From positions 2,606,501 through 2,670,500 of the forward strand of contig NZ_CP146100.1 of assembly GCF_037023755.1 (NCBI RefSeq): a stretch of 64,000 bases of DNA, written 5' to 3'. Both the position numbers and the translations under genes were made by a program. The notes beneath the pieces are model-generated. The model searched no databases and had not been told where the DNA came from. It saw only the letters and a program-made list of their open reading frames with translations. The DNA is from Saccharopolyspora sp. SCSIO 74807. Lineage in GTDB: Bacteria > Actinomycetota > Actinomycetes > Mycobacteriales > Pseudonocardiaceae. Positions 51,255-61,100 of the stretch are shown in pieces. Each line of letters starts with the position of its first letter. The first letter of the stretch is position 1.

Positions 51255-51886
51255 GCCGAGTCCTCCCGAGCGTGCGCGCGACGCGCTTCCAGGGTCGCTT
51301 TCAACATCTGCCGTCCGCGGTGGATCCTGCTGCGCACCGTACCCAGCTTCACCCCGAGGGTGGTGCCGATCTCCTCGTAGGAGAGCCCTTCCACGTCGCA
51401 GAGCACCACGGCGGCGCGGAACTCCGGCGGCAGCTCGTCCAGCGCGGCCTGCAGGTCCGGGTCGAGGTGGGTGTCGTGGAAGACCTGCTCCGGGCTGGGC
51501 CCGCTGCTGGGCAGCCGGTCGGTGTCCTCCGGCAGACCTTCCATCCGCAGCCGGGACCGGCGCCGCGCCATGTCCAGGAACAGGTTCGTGGTGATCCGGT
51601 GCAACCAGCCCTCGAAGGTGCCCGGCTTGTAGGAGGCCAGCGACCGGAAGACGCGGATGAAGGTTTCCTGGGTGATGTCCTCGGCGTCGTGCTGGTTGCC
51701 GGTGAGCCGGTATGCCAGCCGGTAGATCCGGTCGGCGTGCTCCCGGACCACCTCGTCCCAGGACGGCGGCGTCCAGGTCGTCTCGGTGGCTGGTGCCGTC
51801 TCGGTGACGGGCCCCGTCTCGGTCACGGGCGCGGTGCCGGCGTGTTGTTCGGCGTGCTGAGCCGGACTCATCGACTGTGTTGGCAT
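51251..51886 (-). CDS. sigE: ECF sigma factor SigE
   Basis: About 211 aa from ATG 51886; starts at 52009 and 51871 are also in frame, and mycobacterial SigE likewise has several starts. The SD-like AGGAGG is 14 bases before 51886. Region 2 [26 protein letters not shown] and region 4 [42 protein letters not shown]-terminal extension contains three near-copies of VTETxP. Directs the envelope-stress regulon including htrA. Overlaps rseA by ATGA. Confidence 0.92.
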   Translation of the reverse strand: MPTQSMSPAQHAEQHAGTAPVTETGPVTETAPATETTWTPPSWDEVVREHADRIYRLAYRLTGNQHDAEDITQETFIRVFRSLASYKPGTFEGWLHRITTNLFLDMARRRSRLRMEGLPEDTDRLPSSGPSPEQVFHDTHLDPDLQAALDELPPEFRAAVVLCDVEGLSYEEIGTTLGVKLGTVRSRIHRGRQMLKATLEARRAHAREDSA

Positions 51887-52194
51887 CGGACGAGAAGCCA
51901 CCTCCTGCGGCGGTTGCATCCGGAGAACGAGCGGAGCATCGACGTTGTTCCCGAGCTGCAGCGTTGTTGGCGGGGTACCGGCGGGATCGCCGGCGTGTGC
52001 ACGGGACATCGGCCCGTCATGCACCACTGTTTCGCGCGCGGGTGAGGCAGGTATGAAAGCGCCCTGAGAGCATCCTGAGAAACCGGTTTTCACTCGATCG
52101 GCCCAGCGAGTGGCGGGTGCGGGGAAGAAACGGGCGGCTAACGATGTGCTCGTTCCGCACAACTGAATGCCCTTCAGAGATAATCTTGTTACCC
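51887..52194. other. Divergent control region of sigE and O-methyltransferase
   Basis: 308 bases. Holds alternative sigE starts (52009 and upstream) and promoters in both directions. A -10-like TAATCT (about 52180-52185) precedes the methyltransferase GTG 52195. Confidence 0.5.
52129..52156 (-). promoter_or_regulatory. Candidate SigE-type promoter for sigE
   Basis: On the minus strand GGAAC (52156-52152) and CGTT (52132-52129) separated by 19 bases, resembling the ECF consensus GGAAC-N16-18-CGTT. Spacing is at the long end. Would allow autoregulation of sigE. Confidence 0.35.
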
Positions 52195-52842
52195 GTGATA
52201 CCCGAGACGTCGATCGATCCCGGTCCGCTGGACCGGCCGGGCAGGCTGCTCGGCGACGCCGCCGGGCGGCAGGCCGTCGCCGAGGAATCCGAGGCCGCGG
52301 CCGTGGCCGCCGACGGCGCGCTCATCGACTCATCGACCGGCGCCGCGCTGCGCTTCCTGGCCGCGGTGCTGCGCGCGAAGGCGGTCGTCGAAGTGGGCAC
52401 CGGCACCGGCGACTCGGCTCGCTGGTTGCTCGCGGGCATGGCCCCGAGCGGACTGCTGACCTCGATCGATCTCGACCCGACCGCGCAGCGCATCGCGCGC
52501 GAAGCGCTCGCGGCCGACGGGGTGCCGCGGTCGCGCACCCGGTTCATCACGGGCCTCGCCGATCAGGTGCTGCCGCGGCTCGCGGAGGGCGCCTACGACC
52601 TGATGTTCGTCGACGCGGCGCCGAGCGGATATCCGATGTACCTGGAGGCCGGGTCGCGGCTGCTGCGGCCCGGCGGGGCGATCGTGTTCGCAGGCACCAA
52701 CCCGCCCGAGACCGCGGACCGGCACGATTCGCGGGCGGCGGCGCTGCGCGAACTCACCCAGGCCATCCGCGCCGACGAGGGCCTCGTGCCAGTGGCGCTG
52801 CCGGTCGGCGACGGCCTGCTCGCCGTCGCCCGCTCGATCTGA
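52195..52842 (+). CDS. SAM-dependent O-methyltransferase (Rv1220c-like)
   Basis: 215 aa from GTG 52195. Methyltransferase fold 3: [19 protein letters not shown] (SAM-binding motif I), [19 protein letters not shown] (acidic loop) and [32 protein letters not shown]. Matches COMT-like family 3 proteins. Divergent from sigE, as Rv1220c is beside sigE in M. tuberculosis. Substrate unknown. Confidence 0.9.
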   Translation: MIPETSIDPGPLDRPGRLLGDAAGRQAVAEESEAAAVAADGALIDSSTGAALRFLAAVLRAKAVVEVGTGTGDSARWLLAGMAPSGLLTSIDLDPTAQRIAREALAADGVPRSRTRFITGLADQVLPRLAEGAYDLMFVDAAPSGYPMYLEAGSRLLRPGGAIVFAGTNPPETADRHDSRAAALRELTQAIRADEGLVPVALPVGDGLLAVARSI

Positions 52843-52852
52843 TCCGCGCCCG

Positions 52853-52903
52853 GAGTGAACGGACCGCTGGCCCGGCTGGTTCGGACGAACGGTCCGCCCA
52901 CTC
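52853..52903. repeat. Intergenic palindromic repeat, copy C
   Basis: GAGTGAACGGACC (52853-52865) and GGTCCGCCCACTC (52891-52903), 13-bp arms with two mismatches. Starts 11 bases after the methyltransferase stop; first of a tandem pair with copy D between convergent genes. Confidence 0.7.
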
Positions 52904-52925
52904 GCGGAACCCGGAGTTGCTGATC

Positions 52926-52976
52926 GAGTGAACGGACTGTTGGTCCGGCTGGATTGGCCGAACGGTCCGCCCACTC
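52926..52976. repeat. Intergenic palindromic repeat, copy D
   Basis: GAGTGAACGGACT (52926-52938) and GGTCCGCCCACTC (52964-52976), 73 bases after copy C and the same orientation. Ends eight bases before the mrp stop. Arm wear matches copy C, suggesting a local duplication. Confidence 0.7.
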
Positions 52977-52983
52977 GCGGCGA

Positions 52984-54123
52984 TCAAGCGGGGGAGACGG
53001 ACAGCAGCTGGCCCGCCAGGCCGCGGGCGCGGGTGGACAGCCGCTTGGCGACGTCGGCGAGCACCTTCGACGACGGCGCGTCCGGCGCCTCGATGACCAG
53101 CGGAGTCCCGCTGTCCCCGGACTCCCGCAGCCGGGTGTCCAGCGGGACCTGGCCCAGCAGCGGGACATCGTGGCCGATCGAGCGGGTCAGCGAGTCCGCC
53201 ACGATCTGCCCGCCGCCGCTGCCGAAGACCTCCATGCGCTGCCCGTCGGGCAGCTCCATCCAGGACATGTTCTCCACGACCCCGGCGAGCCGCTGCCGCG
53301 TCTGCATCGCGATCGCCCCGGCGCGCTCGGCGACCTCGGCGGCTGCCTGCTGCGGCGTGGTCACCACCAGGATCTCGGCGTTCGGGATCAGCTGGGCGGT
53401 GGACAGCGCGACGTCGCCGGTGCCGGGCGGCAGGTCCAGCAGCAGCACGTCCAGGTCGCCCCAGAACACGTCCGAGAGGAACTGCTGCAGCGCACGGTGC
53501 AGCATCGGCCCGCGCCACACGACCGGCGTGTTGCCCGGGGTGAACATCCCGATTGAGATCACCTTCACGCCGTGCGCCTGCGGCGGCATGATCATCTTGT
53601 CCACCTGGGTGGGCTTGCCGTCCGAACCCAGCATCCGGGGCACCGAGTGCCCGTAGATGTCGGCGTCGACCACGCCGACCGACAGCCCGCGCGCGGCCAT
53701 CGAGGCGGCCAGGTTGACCGTCACGCTGGACTTGCCGACGCCGCCCTTGCCGGAGGCCACGCAGTACACCCGGGTCATCGAGCCGGGCTCGGCGAACGGG
53801 ATGCGCGGTTCCTCGGAGTCGCCGCGCAGCTGCTTGCGCAGTTCGGAGCGCTGCTCGTCGCTCATCACGTCGAGCTCGACGGTCACCTCGCGCACCCCGT
53901 CGACCTCGCGCACGGCCTGGTCGACGCGCTGCGTGATGGTTTCCCGCATCGGGCAGCCCTGGACGGTCAAGTAGACCTCGACGTCCACCTTGCCGTCCTC
54001 GCCGACGGTGACCGACTTGACCATGCCGAGTTCGGTGATCGGCTTGTGGATCTCGGGGTCATCGACCTTGCCGAGGGCCTGGCGGACGGCCTCTTCCGTG
54101 GGAGCGGAGTACGTGCTGGTCAC
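52984..54123 (-). CDS. mrp: Mrp/ApbC-type Fe-S carrier ATPase
   Basis: 379 aa from GTG 54123. N-terminal MIP18/DUF59 domain (VDDPEIHKPITELGMVKSV, VQGCPMRETI) and P-loop domain with deviant Walker A ASGKGGVGKSSVTVNLA, VDADIYGHSVPRMLG and LDVLLLDLPPGTGDVALS. Loads Fe-S clusters to target proteins. The usual CxxC is replaced by a single-Cys region (SWMELPDG), as in several actinobacterial Mrp proteins. Same neighbourhood as Rv1229c. Confidence 0.93.
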   Translation of the reverse strand: MTSTYSAPTEEAVRQALGKVDDPEIHKPITELGMVKSVTVGEDGKVDVEVYLTVQGCPMRETITQRVDQAVREVDGVREVTVELDVMSDEQRSELRKQLRGDSEEPRIPFAEPGSMTRVYCVASGKGGVGKSSVTVNLAASMAARGLSVGVVDADIYGHSVPRMLGSDGKPTQVDKMIMPPQAHGVKVISIGMFTPGNTPVVWRGPMLHRALQQFLSDVFWGDLDVLLLDLPPGTGDVALSTAQLIPNAEILVVTTPQQAAAEVAERAGAIAMQTRQRLAGVVENMSWMELPDGQRMEVFGSGGGQIVADSLTRSIGHDVPLLGQVPLDTRLRESGDSGTPLVIEAPDAPSSKVLADVAKRLSTRARGLAGQLLSVSPA

Positions 54124-54410
54124 GGTTGCGGTGACACCGACCCTTCCTGCGGGGACTGGTTGCCCCTCATGCTACTGACCGGAAAGTGATGTTACGGACC
54201 GGTAGCCCCATGGGGGCGGGCGAGGGGTGCGCGGGGCGTGACCGCCCGGCGGCCGGCCCGGCGATCGTCGCGCCCGGGTTCGACGTGCTTGCGCTCGCCG
54301 CAGCGGTCCCGTGCGCTGGATTATTCCAGGCACCGGCTCCGACGTGCTGACATGAACAAACACGGGGGCGCTTCGCATTCATCTGACTGCCCTCCGTAGT
54401 ATTACGCATC

Positions 54411-54902
54411 GTGACCGAGATAGGTCTTGACCGATTACCCACTAGTGGCGAGATGACGGCCTACCGCGCCTTCCTGCGCGCCCACGCCCGCGTCACGCGG
54501 TGCCTGGAAGGGGACCTGATCGCCCAGCAGCGGCTCACGCTCGCGGCCTACGACGTGCTGCGCGCACTGGCCGAGGCGCCGGAGCGGCGATTGCGAATGA
54601 CCGAGCTGGCGGACGCGGTTCTGCTGTCCCGGTCCGGGGTGACCAGGCTGGTGGACCGGCTGGAGCGGATCGGGCTGGTGCACCGGGTCCGGGTGGATTC
54701 GGACGGCAGGGGAGTGCTCGCGGTGATCAGCGAGGCCGGTGAACACCGATTACGGTCTGCAGCCGACACGCAGCTCGCCGGGGTGATGCAGTACTTCCTC
54801 TCGGTGACCGAGCCGCAGGAGCTGGAACAGTTCGCCCGGATCTGCGAGAAGCTCGCCGCCGGTGGCGTCCCGGCCCCGCCCGGGCAGCGCGCCCAGGCAT
54901 GA
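54411..54902 (+). CDS. MarR-family transcriptional regulator
   Basis: 163 aa from GTG 54411. Winged helix with LTLAAYDVLRALAEAPERRLRMTELADAVLLSRSGVTRLVDRLERIGLV and wing DSDGRGVLAVISEAG; terminal dimerisation helices. Stands alone, so its target is unknown; could be autoregulatory or control a distant transporter. Divergent from mrp across 287 bases. Confidence 0.9.
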   Translation: MTEIGLDRLPTSGEMTAYRAFLRAHARVTRCLEGDLIAQQRLTLAAYDVLRALAEAPERRLRMTELADAVLLSRSGVTRLVDRLERIGLVHRVRVDSDGRGVLAVISEAGEHRLRSAADTQLAGVMQYFLSVTEPQELEQFARICEKLAAGGVPAPPGQRAQA

Positions 54903-54999
54903 TCGACCGCCGATCGTCGCAGGCGCCCGCGCGCTGCTGAATTGGTGCGAGCGGTGCTGCACCTGGCGGTGCCGGCCGGGCGCGCGGCGAAGAGCCCCA

Positions 55000-55536
55000 T
55001 CAGGGCACGTCGTCGCGCTCGCCCGCGCCCTCCGCGGATTCCCGGCGGCGGCGCGCGCCCGCGCTCTCCGTGCCGGGCAGTTCGTCGCGCAGCCGGTCCA
55101 GCTCGCCGCGCAGGTAGTCCCGGGTGGCCACCTCGCCGACGGCCAGGCGCAGCGCGGCGAGTTCGCGGGCCAGGTACTCGGTGTCGGCCTTGGTCTGCTC
55201 GGCCCGCGCCCGGTCCTCCTCCAGCGAGACCCGGTCCCGGTCGTCCTGCCGGTTCTGCGCCAGCAGGATCAGCGGCGCCGCGTACGACGCCTGCGTGGAG
55301 AACGCCAGGTTGAGCAGGATGAACGGGTACGGGTCCCACGCCAGCCCGACCGCGAACAGGTTCATCGCGATCCAGGTGGTCACGAACACGGTCATCCAGA
55401 ACAGGAACTTCCCGGTGCCCAGGAACCGGGCGATGCGCTCGGAGACCTGCCCGAAGACTTCCGGGTCGAACCGCACGGCGAACCGGCGCGGCATCCGCGG
55501 CTGGTCCAGCCGGCGGCGGGGCAGCAGTTCAGGCAT
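55000..55536 (-). CDS. DUF1003 membrane protein
   Basis: 178 aa from ATG 55536. Two central membrane helices (FLFWMTVFVTTWIAMNLF and FILLNLAFSTQASYAAPLILLAQNRQ), the second ending in the DUF1003 signature with AQNRQxDRDR; the C-terminus is a charged coiled coil. Overlaps the end of the MgtE-N/CBS gene by eight bases, so the two are translated together, as Rv1231c follows Rv1232c in mycobacteria. Function unknown. Confidence 0.9.
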   Translation of the reverse strand: MPELLPRRRLDQPRMPRRFAVRFDPEVFGQVSERIARFLGTGKFLFWMTVFVTTWIAMNLFAVGLAWDPYPFILLNLAFSTQASYAAPLILLAQNRQDDRDRVSLEEDRARAEQTKADTEYLARELAALRLAVGEVATRDYLRGELDRLRDELPGTESAGARRRRESAEGAGERDDVP

Positions 55537-56854
55537 CGTCGCTCGCTCTCCGCGCCGCCGCGGCGCCGGTTCGCGGATCACCCGGCGCGGCGGGATCGTC
55601 GCGGTCCGGCAGCCCGCTCTCCCGCCAGTTCTCCGGCAGCAGGTGGTCGAGCACGTCGTCCACGGTGACCGCGCCGATCAGGTGCTCCTGGTCGTCCAGC
55701 ACCGGGCCGCAAACCAGGTTGTAGGCGGCGAAGTAGCGAGTGACCTCGGCCAGCGAGGCCGTCGGCGGCAGGCTCGCCAGCCCGGTGTCCAGCGCCCCGG
55801 CGACCAAAGTGGACGGTGGTTCGCGGAGCAGCCGCTGGATGTGCACGCAGCCCAGGTAGCGCCCGGTCGGCGTGGCCGACGGCGGGCGGCAGACGAAGAC
55901 CATGCTGGCCAGCGCCACCGGCAGCTCGGCGTTGCGCACCATCGCCAGCGCCTCGGCGATCGTGGCGTCCGGCCCGACCACGACCGCTTCCGGGGTCATC
56001 AGCCCGCCCGCGGTGTCCGACGAGTACGCCAGGAGCCGTTTGACCGGCGCGGACTCGGCGGGCTCCATCAGCTCCAGCAGCCGGTTCTTGTCCCCTTCGG
56101 ACAGTTCGGCGAGCAGGTCGGCGGCGTCGTCCGGGCTCATCGCCTCGAGCACGTCCGCGGCCCGGTCTTCGCCGAGGTGGGTCAGCAGGTCCTTCTGGTC
56201 GTCCTCGGGCATCTCCTCCACGACGTCGGCGAGCCGTTCGTCGTCGAGCGCCTCGGCGACCTCGTAGCGCCGTTTGGCGGGCAGTTCGTGCAGCGTGCTG
56301 GCGACGTCCACGGCGCGCATCGTGTCCAGCATCGTCAGCAGCTGCTCGACGCCCTGCGGACGGCCGCTGAGCTCGGCCACGGCGAGGCCGCTGACCTGGT
56401 CCCACTCCAGCACCTGCACCGCTCCGCGCCGTCCCAGCCGCCCGGAGCGTTCCCGCACCGCGAGCCTGCTGATCCGCCAGTCCCGCGTGCGGGTCTGCTC
56501 CAGCGCGGCGTCCACCAGCACGGCCGCTGCGCCGGAGGCGGCCACCGTGACCTTCGCGTCGAGCAGCTGGCCGAGCACCAGGACTTCGTTGGGGCGCTGG
56601 TGGAAGTGGCGCATGTTGACCGAGCCGGTGGCGAGGGTGACCGCGTTCGGCTCGATCCGGGTCACCCGCAGCATCGGCACGAAGATCCGCCTGCGCGGGG
56701 CCATCTCCATGACCAGGCCGAGCACTCGCGGCGGCTGGCTGCCGATCCGCAGCCCGGCCACCACGTCGCGCACCCGCCCGATCGACTCGCCGTCCGGCCC
56801 GAACACGGCGAGTCCGGCGACTCGCGCCGCGTACACCCTGTCGGTGGCTGCCAC
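55529..56854 (-). CDS. MgtE intracellular-N plus CBS protein with PRC-like N-terminus
   Basis: 441 aa from GTG 56854. PRC-barrel-like N-terminus (GPDGESIGRVRDVVAGL), a second PRC-like region (~100-165), MgtE_N helical repeat (MRAVDVASTLHELPAKRRYEVAEALDD, LGEDRAADVLEAMSPDDAADLLAEL) and paired CBS domains (TPEAVVVGPDATIAEALAMV; CGPVLDDQEHLIGAVTVDDV). No MgtE membrane part, so it is a soluble Mg2+ sensor-type relative, perhaps acting on the coupled DUF1003 protein. Confidence 0.9.
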   Translation of the reverse strand: MAATDRVYAARVAGLAVFGPDGESIGRVRDVVAGLRIGSQPPRVLGLVMEMAPRRRIFVPMLRVTRIEPNAVTLATGSVNMRHFHQRPNEVLVLGQLLDAKVTVAASGAAAVLVDAALEQTRTRDWRISRLAVRERSGRLGRRGAVQVLEWDQVSGLAVAELSGRPQGVEQLLTMLDTMRAVDVASTLHELPAKRRYEVAEALDDERLADVVEEMPEDDQKDLLTHLGEDRAADVLEAMSPDDAADLLAELSEGDKNRLLELMEPAESAPVKRLLAYSSDTAGGLMTPEAVVVGPDATIAEALAMVRNAELPVALASMVFVCRPPSATPTGRYLGCVHIQRLLREPPSTLVAGALDTGLASLPPTASLAEVTRYFAAYNLVCGPVLDDQEHLIGAVTVDDVLDHLLPENWRESGLPDRDDPAAPGDPRTGAAAARRASDDA

Positions 56855-57011
56855 GCTGATCAGGCTAGTCGGCCCGGCGGGCACGGGCAGTCGCAGCGAG
56901 ATCCGAGCGCATGTCGTGGCGGTCCGGGACGGGCACCAAGACGTTCGTCACACCTCCGGCGGCCGCCGCGCGTGATAGATACCGGATGCCGTGCTCGACG
57001 AGGAGGTTTTC

Positions 57012-57965
57012 GTGGATCAGCGTTCCCGCCGCAGTTGCCTGGCCGTTCCCGGTTCGAGCGCGAAGATGATCGACAAGGCGCGCGGTCTGGCGGTGGACTC
57101 GTTCTTCCTGGACCTGGAGGACGCGGTCGCGCCGCTGGCGAAGGCCGAAGCCCGCGGCCGGGTGGTGGACGCGCTCAACGAGGGCGGCTGGGACGGCAAG
57201 ATCCGGTCGGTGCGGGTCAACGACCTCAGCACGGAATGGACCTACCGGGACGTGATCGAGGTCGTGGAGGGCGCCGGGGCGAACCTGGACACGATCATGC
57301 TGCCGAAGGTGCAGGGCGCCGAGCAGGTGCGCTGGCTGGACCTGACGCTGTCCCAGATCGAGCGGGCGAACGGGCTGGAGCCCGGCCGGATCGGCGTCGA
57401 GGCGCAGATCGAGGACGCCCGCGGGCTGGTCGAGGTGGACGCCATCGCGGGCGCGACGCCGCGGATGGAGGCGTTGATCTTCGGGCCCGCGGACTTCATG
57501 GCCTCGATCAACATGCGCTCGCTGGTCGTCGGTGAGCAGCCGCCCGGCTACGACGTCGGCGACGCCTACCACTACACCCTGATGCGGCTGCTGATGGCCG
57601 CGCGGGCGCACGACATCCAGGCGATCGACGGTCCGTACCTGGCGATCAAGGACCTGGAGGGGCTGCGGCGGGTCGGCGGCCGGTCGGCGGCGCTGGGCTT
57701 CGACGGCAAGTGGGTGCTGCACCCGGCGCAGGTGGACGCGGTGAACGAGCTGTTCTCGCCGCGGCAGGAGGACTACGACCACGCCGAGAACATCCTGGAC
57801 GCCTACGAGTGGCACACCTCGGAAGCCGGTGGCAAGCGCGGTGCGGCGATGCTCGGCGACGAGATGATCGACGAGGCGTCCCGCAAGATGGCGCTGGTGA
57901 TCGCGGGCAAGGGCCGCGCCGCCGGGATGTCCCGGCAGGATCCCTGGACGCCGCCGGAGAGCTGA
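57012..57965 (+). CDS. HpcH/HpaI aldolase/citrate lyase-beta-like (CitE family) protein
   Basis: 317 aa from GTG 57012; SD AGGAGG is five bases upstream, deciding this over GTG 56991. TIM barrel CitE: RSCLAVPGSSAKMIDKA (CoA/Mg loop), SFFLDLEDAVAPLAKAEAR (metal Glu/Asp), RVNDLSTEW, IMLPKVQGAEQV, GVEAQIEDARGLV and HPAQVDAVNE. Likely a malyl-CoA, citramalyl-CoA or related lyase; no citrate lyase alpha or gamma genes are present. Confidence 0.9.
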   Translation: MDQRSRRSCLAVPGSSAKMIDKARGLAVDSFFLDLEDAVAPLAKAEARGRVVDALNEGGWDGKIRSVRVNDLSTEWTYRDVIEVVEGAGANLDTIMLPKVQGAEQVRWLDLTLSQIERANGLEPGRIGVEAQIEDARGLVEVDAIAGATPRMEALIFGPADFMASINMRSLVVGEQPPGYDVGDAYHYTLMRLLMAARAHDIQAIDGPYLAIKDLEGLRRVGGRSAALGFDGKWVLHPAQVDAVNELFSPRQEDYDHAENILDAYEWHTSEAGGKRGAAMLGDEMIDEASRKMALVIAGKGRAAGMSRQDPWTPPES

Positions 57966-58122
57966 TTCCGCGCGTGCGGGCTGCGCGGGATCTCGCGAGT
58001 TCCGCCCGTGCGGACGTACCTCGTCGCCGCCGAAGCGCGGTAGGTTGTGATCAACGGGTCGTCGGGGGTGGCCGCGGGTCCGCCGCTGCCGGCTCGGACC
58101 GGATCGACCGAGGGGCGGCGGC

Positions 58123-61100
58123 ATGGACGGCGGCGGCGCGCATCCGGCGGCGGGGCGCGAGCGGCACACCGAGAACGAGCGCGAACTCCGGCTCGCGCTG
58201 GCGATGCGCGGCGGGGCGAGCCTGGCGGTGTGGATCGGCGGCGCCGTCGCGGAGATCGACGAGCTGCGCCGCGCCACCGCCGAGCCCCGCGAGCACCCGT
58301 GGGCGAAGCTGGCCGGTCTGGCCGGCTACGACCAGGTCTCGGTGGACGTGCTCGCGGGCGCCTCCGCGGGCGGGTTGAACGCCACGCTGCTGTCCGCATC
58401 GATCGTCTACGGGATGCCGTTCGCGGACATGCGCGGGCTGTGGGTGCGGTTGGCCGACCTGGAGGCGATGTCCCGGGCGGTGCCGCGCTTCTGGCAGCCG
58501 CGGCCGGACTCGCTGCTGGCGGGCGACGCCTACTTCCGCGCCGAACTGGCCCGCCTGATCACCGAGCGGGTCCCGCCCGCGGAGCAGGCCCGCGACCTCG
58601 GCGACCGGCTGGACCTGCTGCTGACGGCGACGCTGCTGGACCCGGTGCTGGAGCGGCACTTCGACGCCCGGTCCGGGTCGCTGCTCGAGCAGCGCCGCAC
58701 CGCCTCGTTCCACTTCCGGCACCGGGGCAGGTCCGGGCAGCCGCTGTCGGACTTCGGCACCGGCAAGGACTTCCCGGCCACCGCGCTGCAGCTGGCCGAG
58801 GCCGCGCGCGCCACCTCGTCGTTCCCGTTCGCGTTCGAGCCTGCGCAGGTGCATTCCGGAACCGGGGCCGCGCCGCCGGGCGAGCCGGACATGTTCGGCG
58901 TGTTCTCCGAAACCGCCACCGATTCCCGCGCGTTCCGGGTGATCGACGGCGGGGTGCTGGACAACATCCCGGTGACCGCCGCGATCCGCGAGATGGCCGC
59001 GGTGCCCACCGAGCGGCCCAGCACGCGCTGGCTGCTGTACCTGAACCCGGAGCCGGAAGTGGCTCCGGAAGGGCGGGGCAGTCAGCTCGCGCTGCCGGTG
59101 GCTTCCACGGCGCTGCGCGCGCGGATGTCGCAGGAGTCGCTGCTGGCGGATCTGGACGCGCTGGAGTGGCACAACCGGGCGGTGCAGCGCACCGAGCTGC
59201 GGCGGCGGTCCGTTTTCGCGCCACTGCTGGCCGCGGAACCCGTTGCGCGGCAAGGTGTGCTGCTGGCGCAGGCGGCGGAGGTGCAAGCGCAGAACGCGGT
59301 CGTGCGCGCGGAGCTGGATGCCCAGGCGGTGCTGCGGCTGCTCGCCGAACCGGCGGGCACCGAGGACGGCAAGCTGCTGCCGCCGGTGGTCGGGGATCCG
59401 CTGGCCGGTTGGTCCCCGCAGGCGGGCACGCGACTGGACCGCGAGCTCTCCGGCGGGCTGGCGCGCCGCGCCGCCGCTGAGCCGGGCGCGGTCTTCGACG
59501 ACGTGCGCGGCCTGCTCTCGGGCGTGCAGGAATGCCTGGATTGGGCGCGGGATGCCGAACGCTGGGCCGACCGGGAGCAGCTGCCGGTGCTCAGCGCGTG
59601 CAAGACGGCGCTGTACCGGCTGCGCACGTTCGGCGAGGTGCTGGAGGGCCACGCGGACCGGTACTGGATCAACGGTGCGCGGATGGAACCGATCGTGGCC
59701 GCCGGCGAGCTGGCGGACTGGGTCCAGCGGGTGGCCGAGCGCCGCGACCGGCTGCAGCGCCACCTGCCGTCGCCGGTGCGGCCGCTGCTGGGCGCGGTGC
59801 TGGCGGAGGTGCGCCACGGCAAGCGGTTCCAGCGGGCGCTGGAGGACTTCGCGGGCGAACTGATGTCCATAGTGGACTCATCGGGTGCCGATGCGGTGCC
59901 GCACGACCCGGACGGCGTCGACGCGGTGGCCGAGGCGAACGCCGTGCTGCACGGCATCGCCGACCGGATCAGCACCGCGGTGCCGCCGCGCGCGCACGTC
60001 GAAGCGCCCGCGCAGTGCGGCTACGACCTGCTCGAACGCACCGACCGGCGGCCCGAGACGCTGCGCGCGCTGGTCGTGCTGACCGCTCCGCTGGACGTGG
60101 GCCGGGTGCCCGGCGACCACATCAACTTCTTGCGCGTGGTCAGCGATGCACCGTCCGCGTTGCCGTTCGAGGCGCTCGCGCGCGGCGGCGCGAGCGAGTT
60201 GCGCGTGGCGGACAAGGTGCGCGGCGGGGACCTCGGCAACTTCGGCGCGTTCCTGTCCGCGCGCTGGCGGGCCAACGACTGGATGTGGGGCCGACTGGAC
60301 GCCGCATCCGCGCTGACCGAGCTGCTGGTGGCACCGCAACGGCTGGTGCGGCACAACGCCGACCTCGGCGCCAGCGGCCTGGCCGAGCGGTTCCGCGCGA
60401 TCGTCACCACGCCGACCCGCCAGGAGCTCGGCGAGGCTGCGGAATCCGAGGGCTGGCGGGACTTCCTCGGCGAGTTGTGGAGCAAGCACGCCGATCAGGT
60501 CCGCGCCGAGCTGACCGCGCTGTTCGACGCCCCGGACCAGGAGCACGCCCTGACCTCCACCAAGGCGCTGGTCAACGAACGGCTGCACTGGACCATCGCC
60601 GCGCGCGAGCTGCCGTTCGTCGGCACCGTCGCAACCGGCGCCGATCCGGGTGAGCGTCAGGAACCGGACGTGCCGGAGCCGCAGCGGCTCGGCAACGACG
60701 TGCGGCGGTACGCCGTGGGCCGCCAACGGGTCGGCGATCTGGGCGAGCGCCGGACGGCCTCGATCGCGATCCGTTCCGGCCTGATCGCCTACCGCGCCGT
60801 GCGCCCGGGTAGCACCGGAGTGCTGCGGTTCCTCGGCCGGTGGGCGATGACGCTGGTCAAACCGCTCCTGATGGCCGTGGTGCTGGCGATCGCCGCACCC
60901 CGCAGGGCCGCGCTGGTGGCGTTCCTGGGCGCGGGCGCGGTGGGCTTGACCGGGATCGGCGGAGCGGTTCCGGGCGTTGCCGGACACTGCTCGCCCCTAC
61001 CGCTGCGATCCTCGCCAGGTTGCGCGATCCTCCCGGGCCGGGGCTACGTCCACGCACCGTTCGGCTTCGCCCCGTTCCAGCTCACCGCGGTTTCCGCGGT

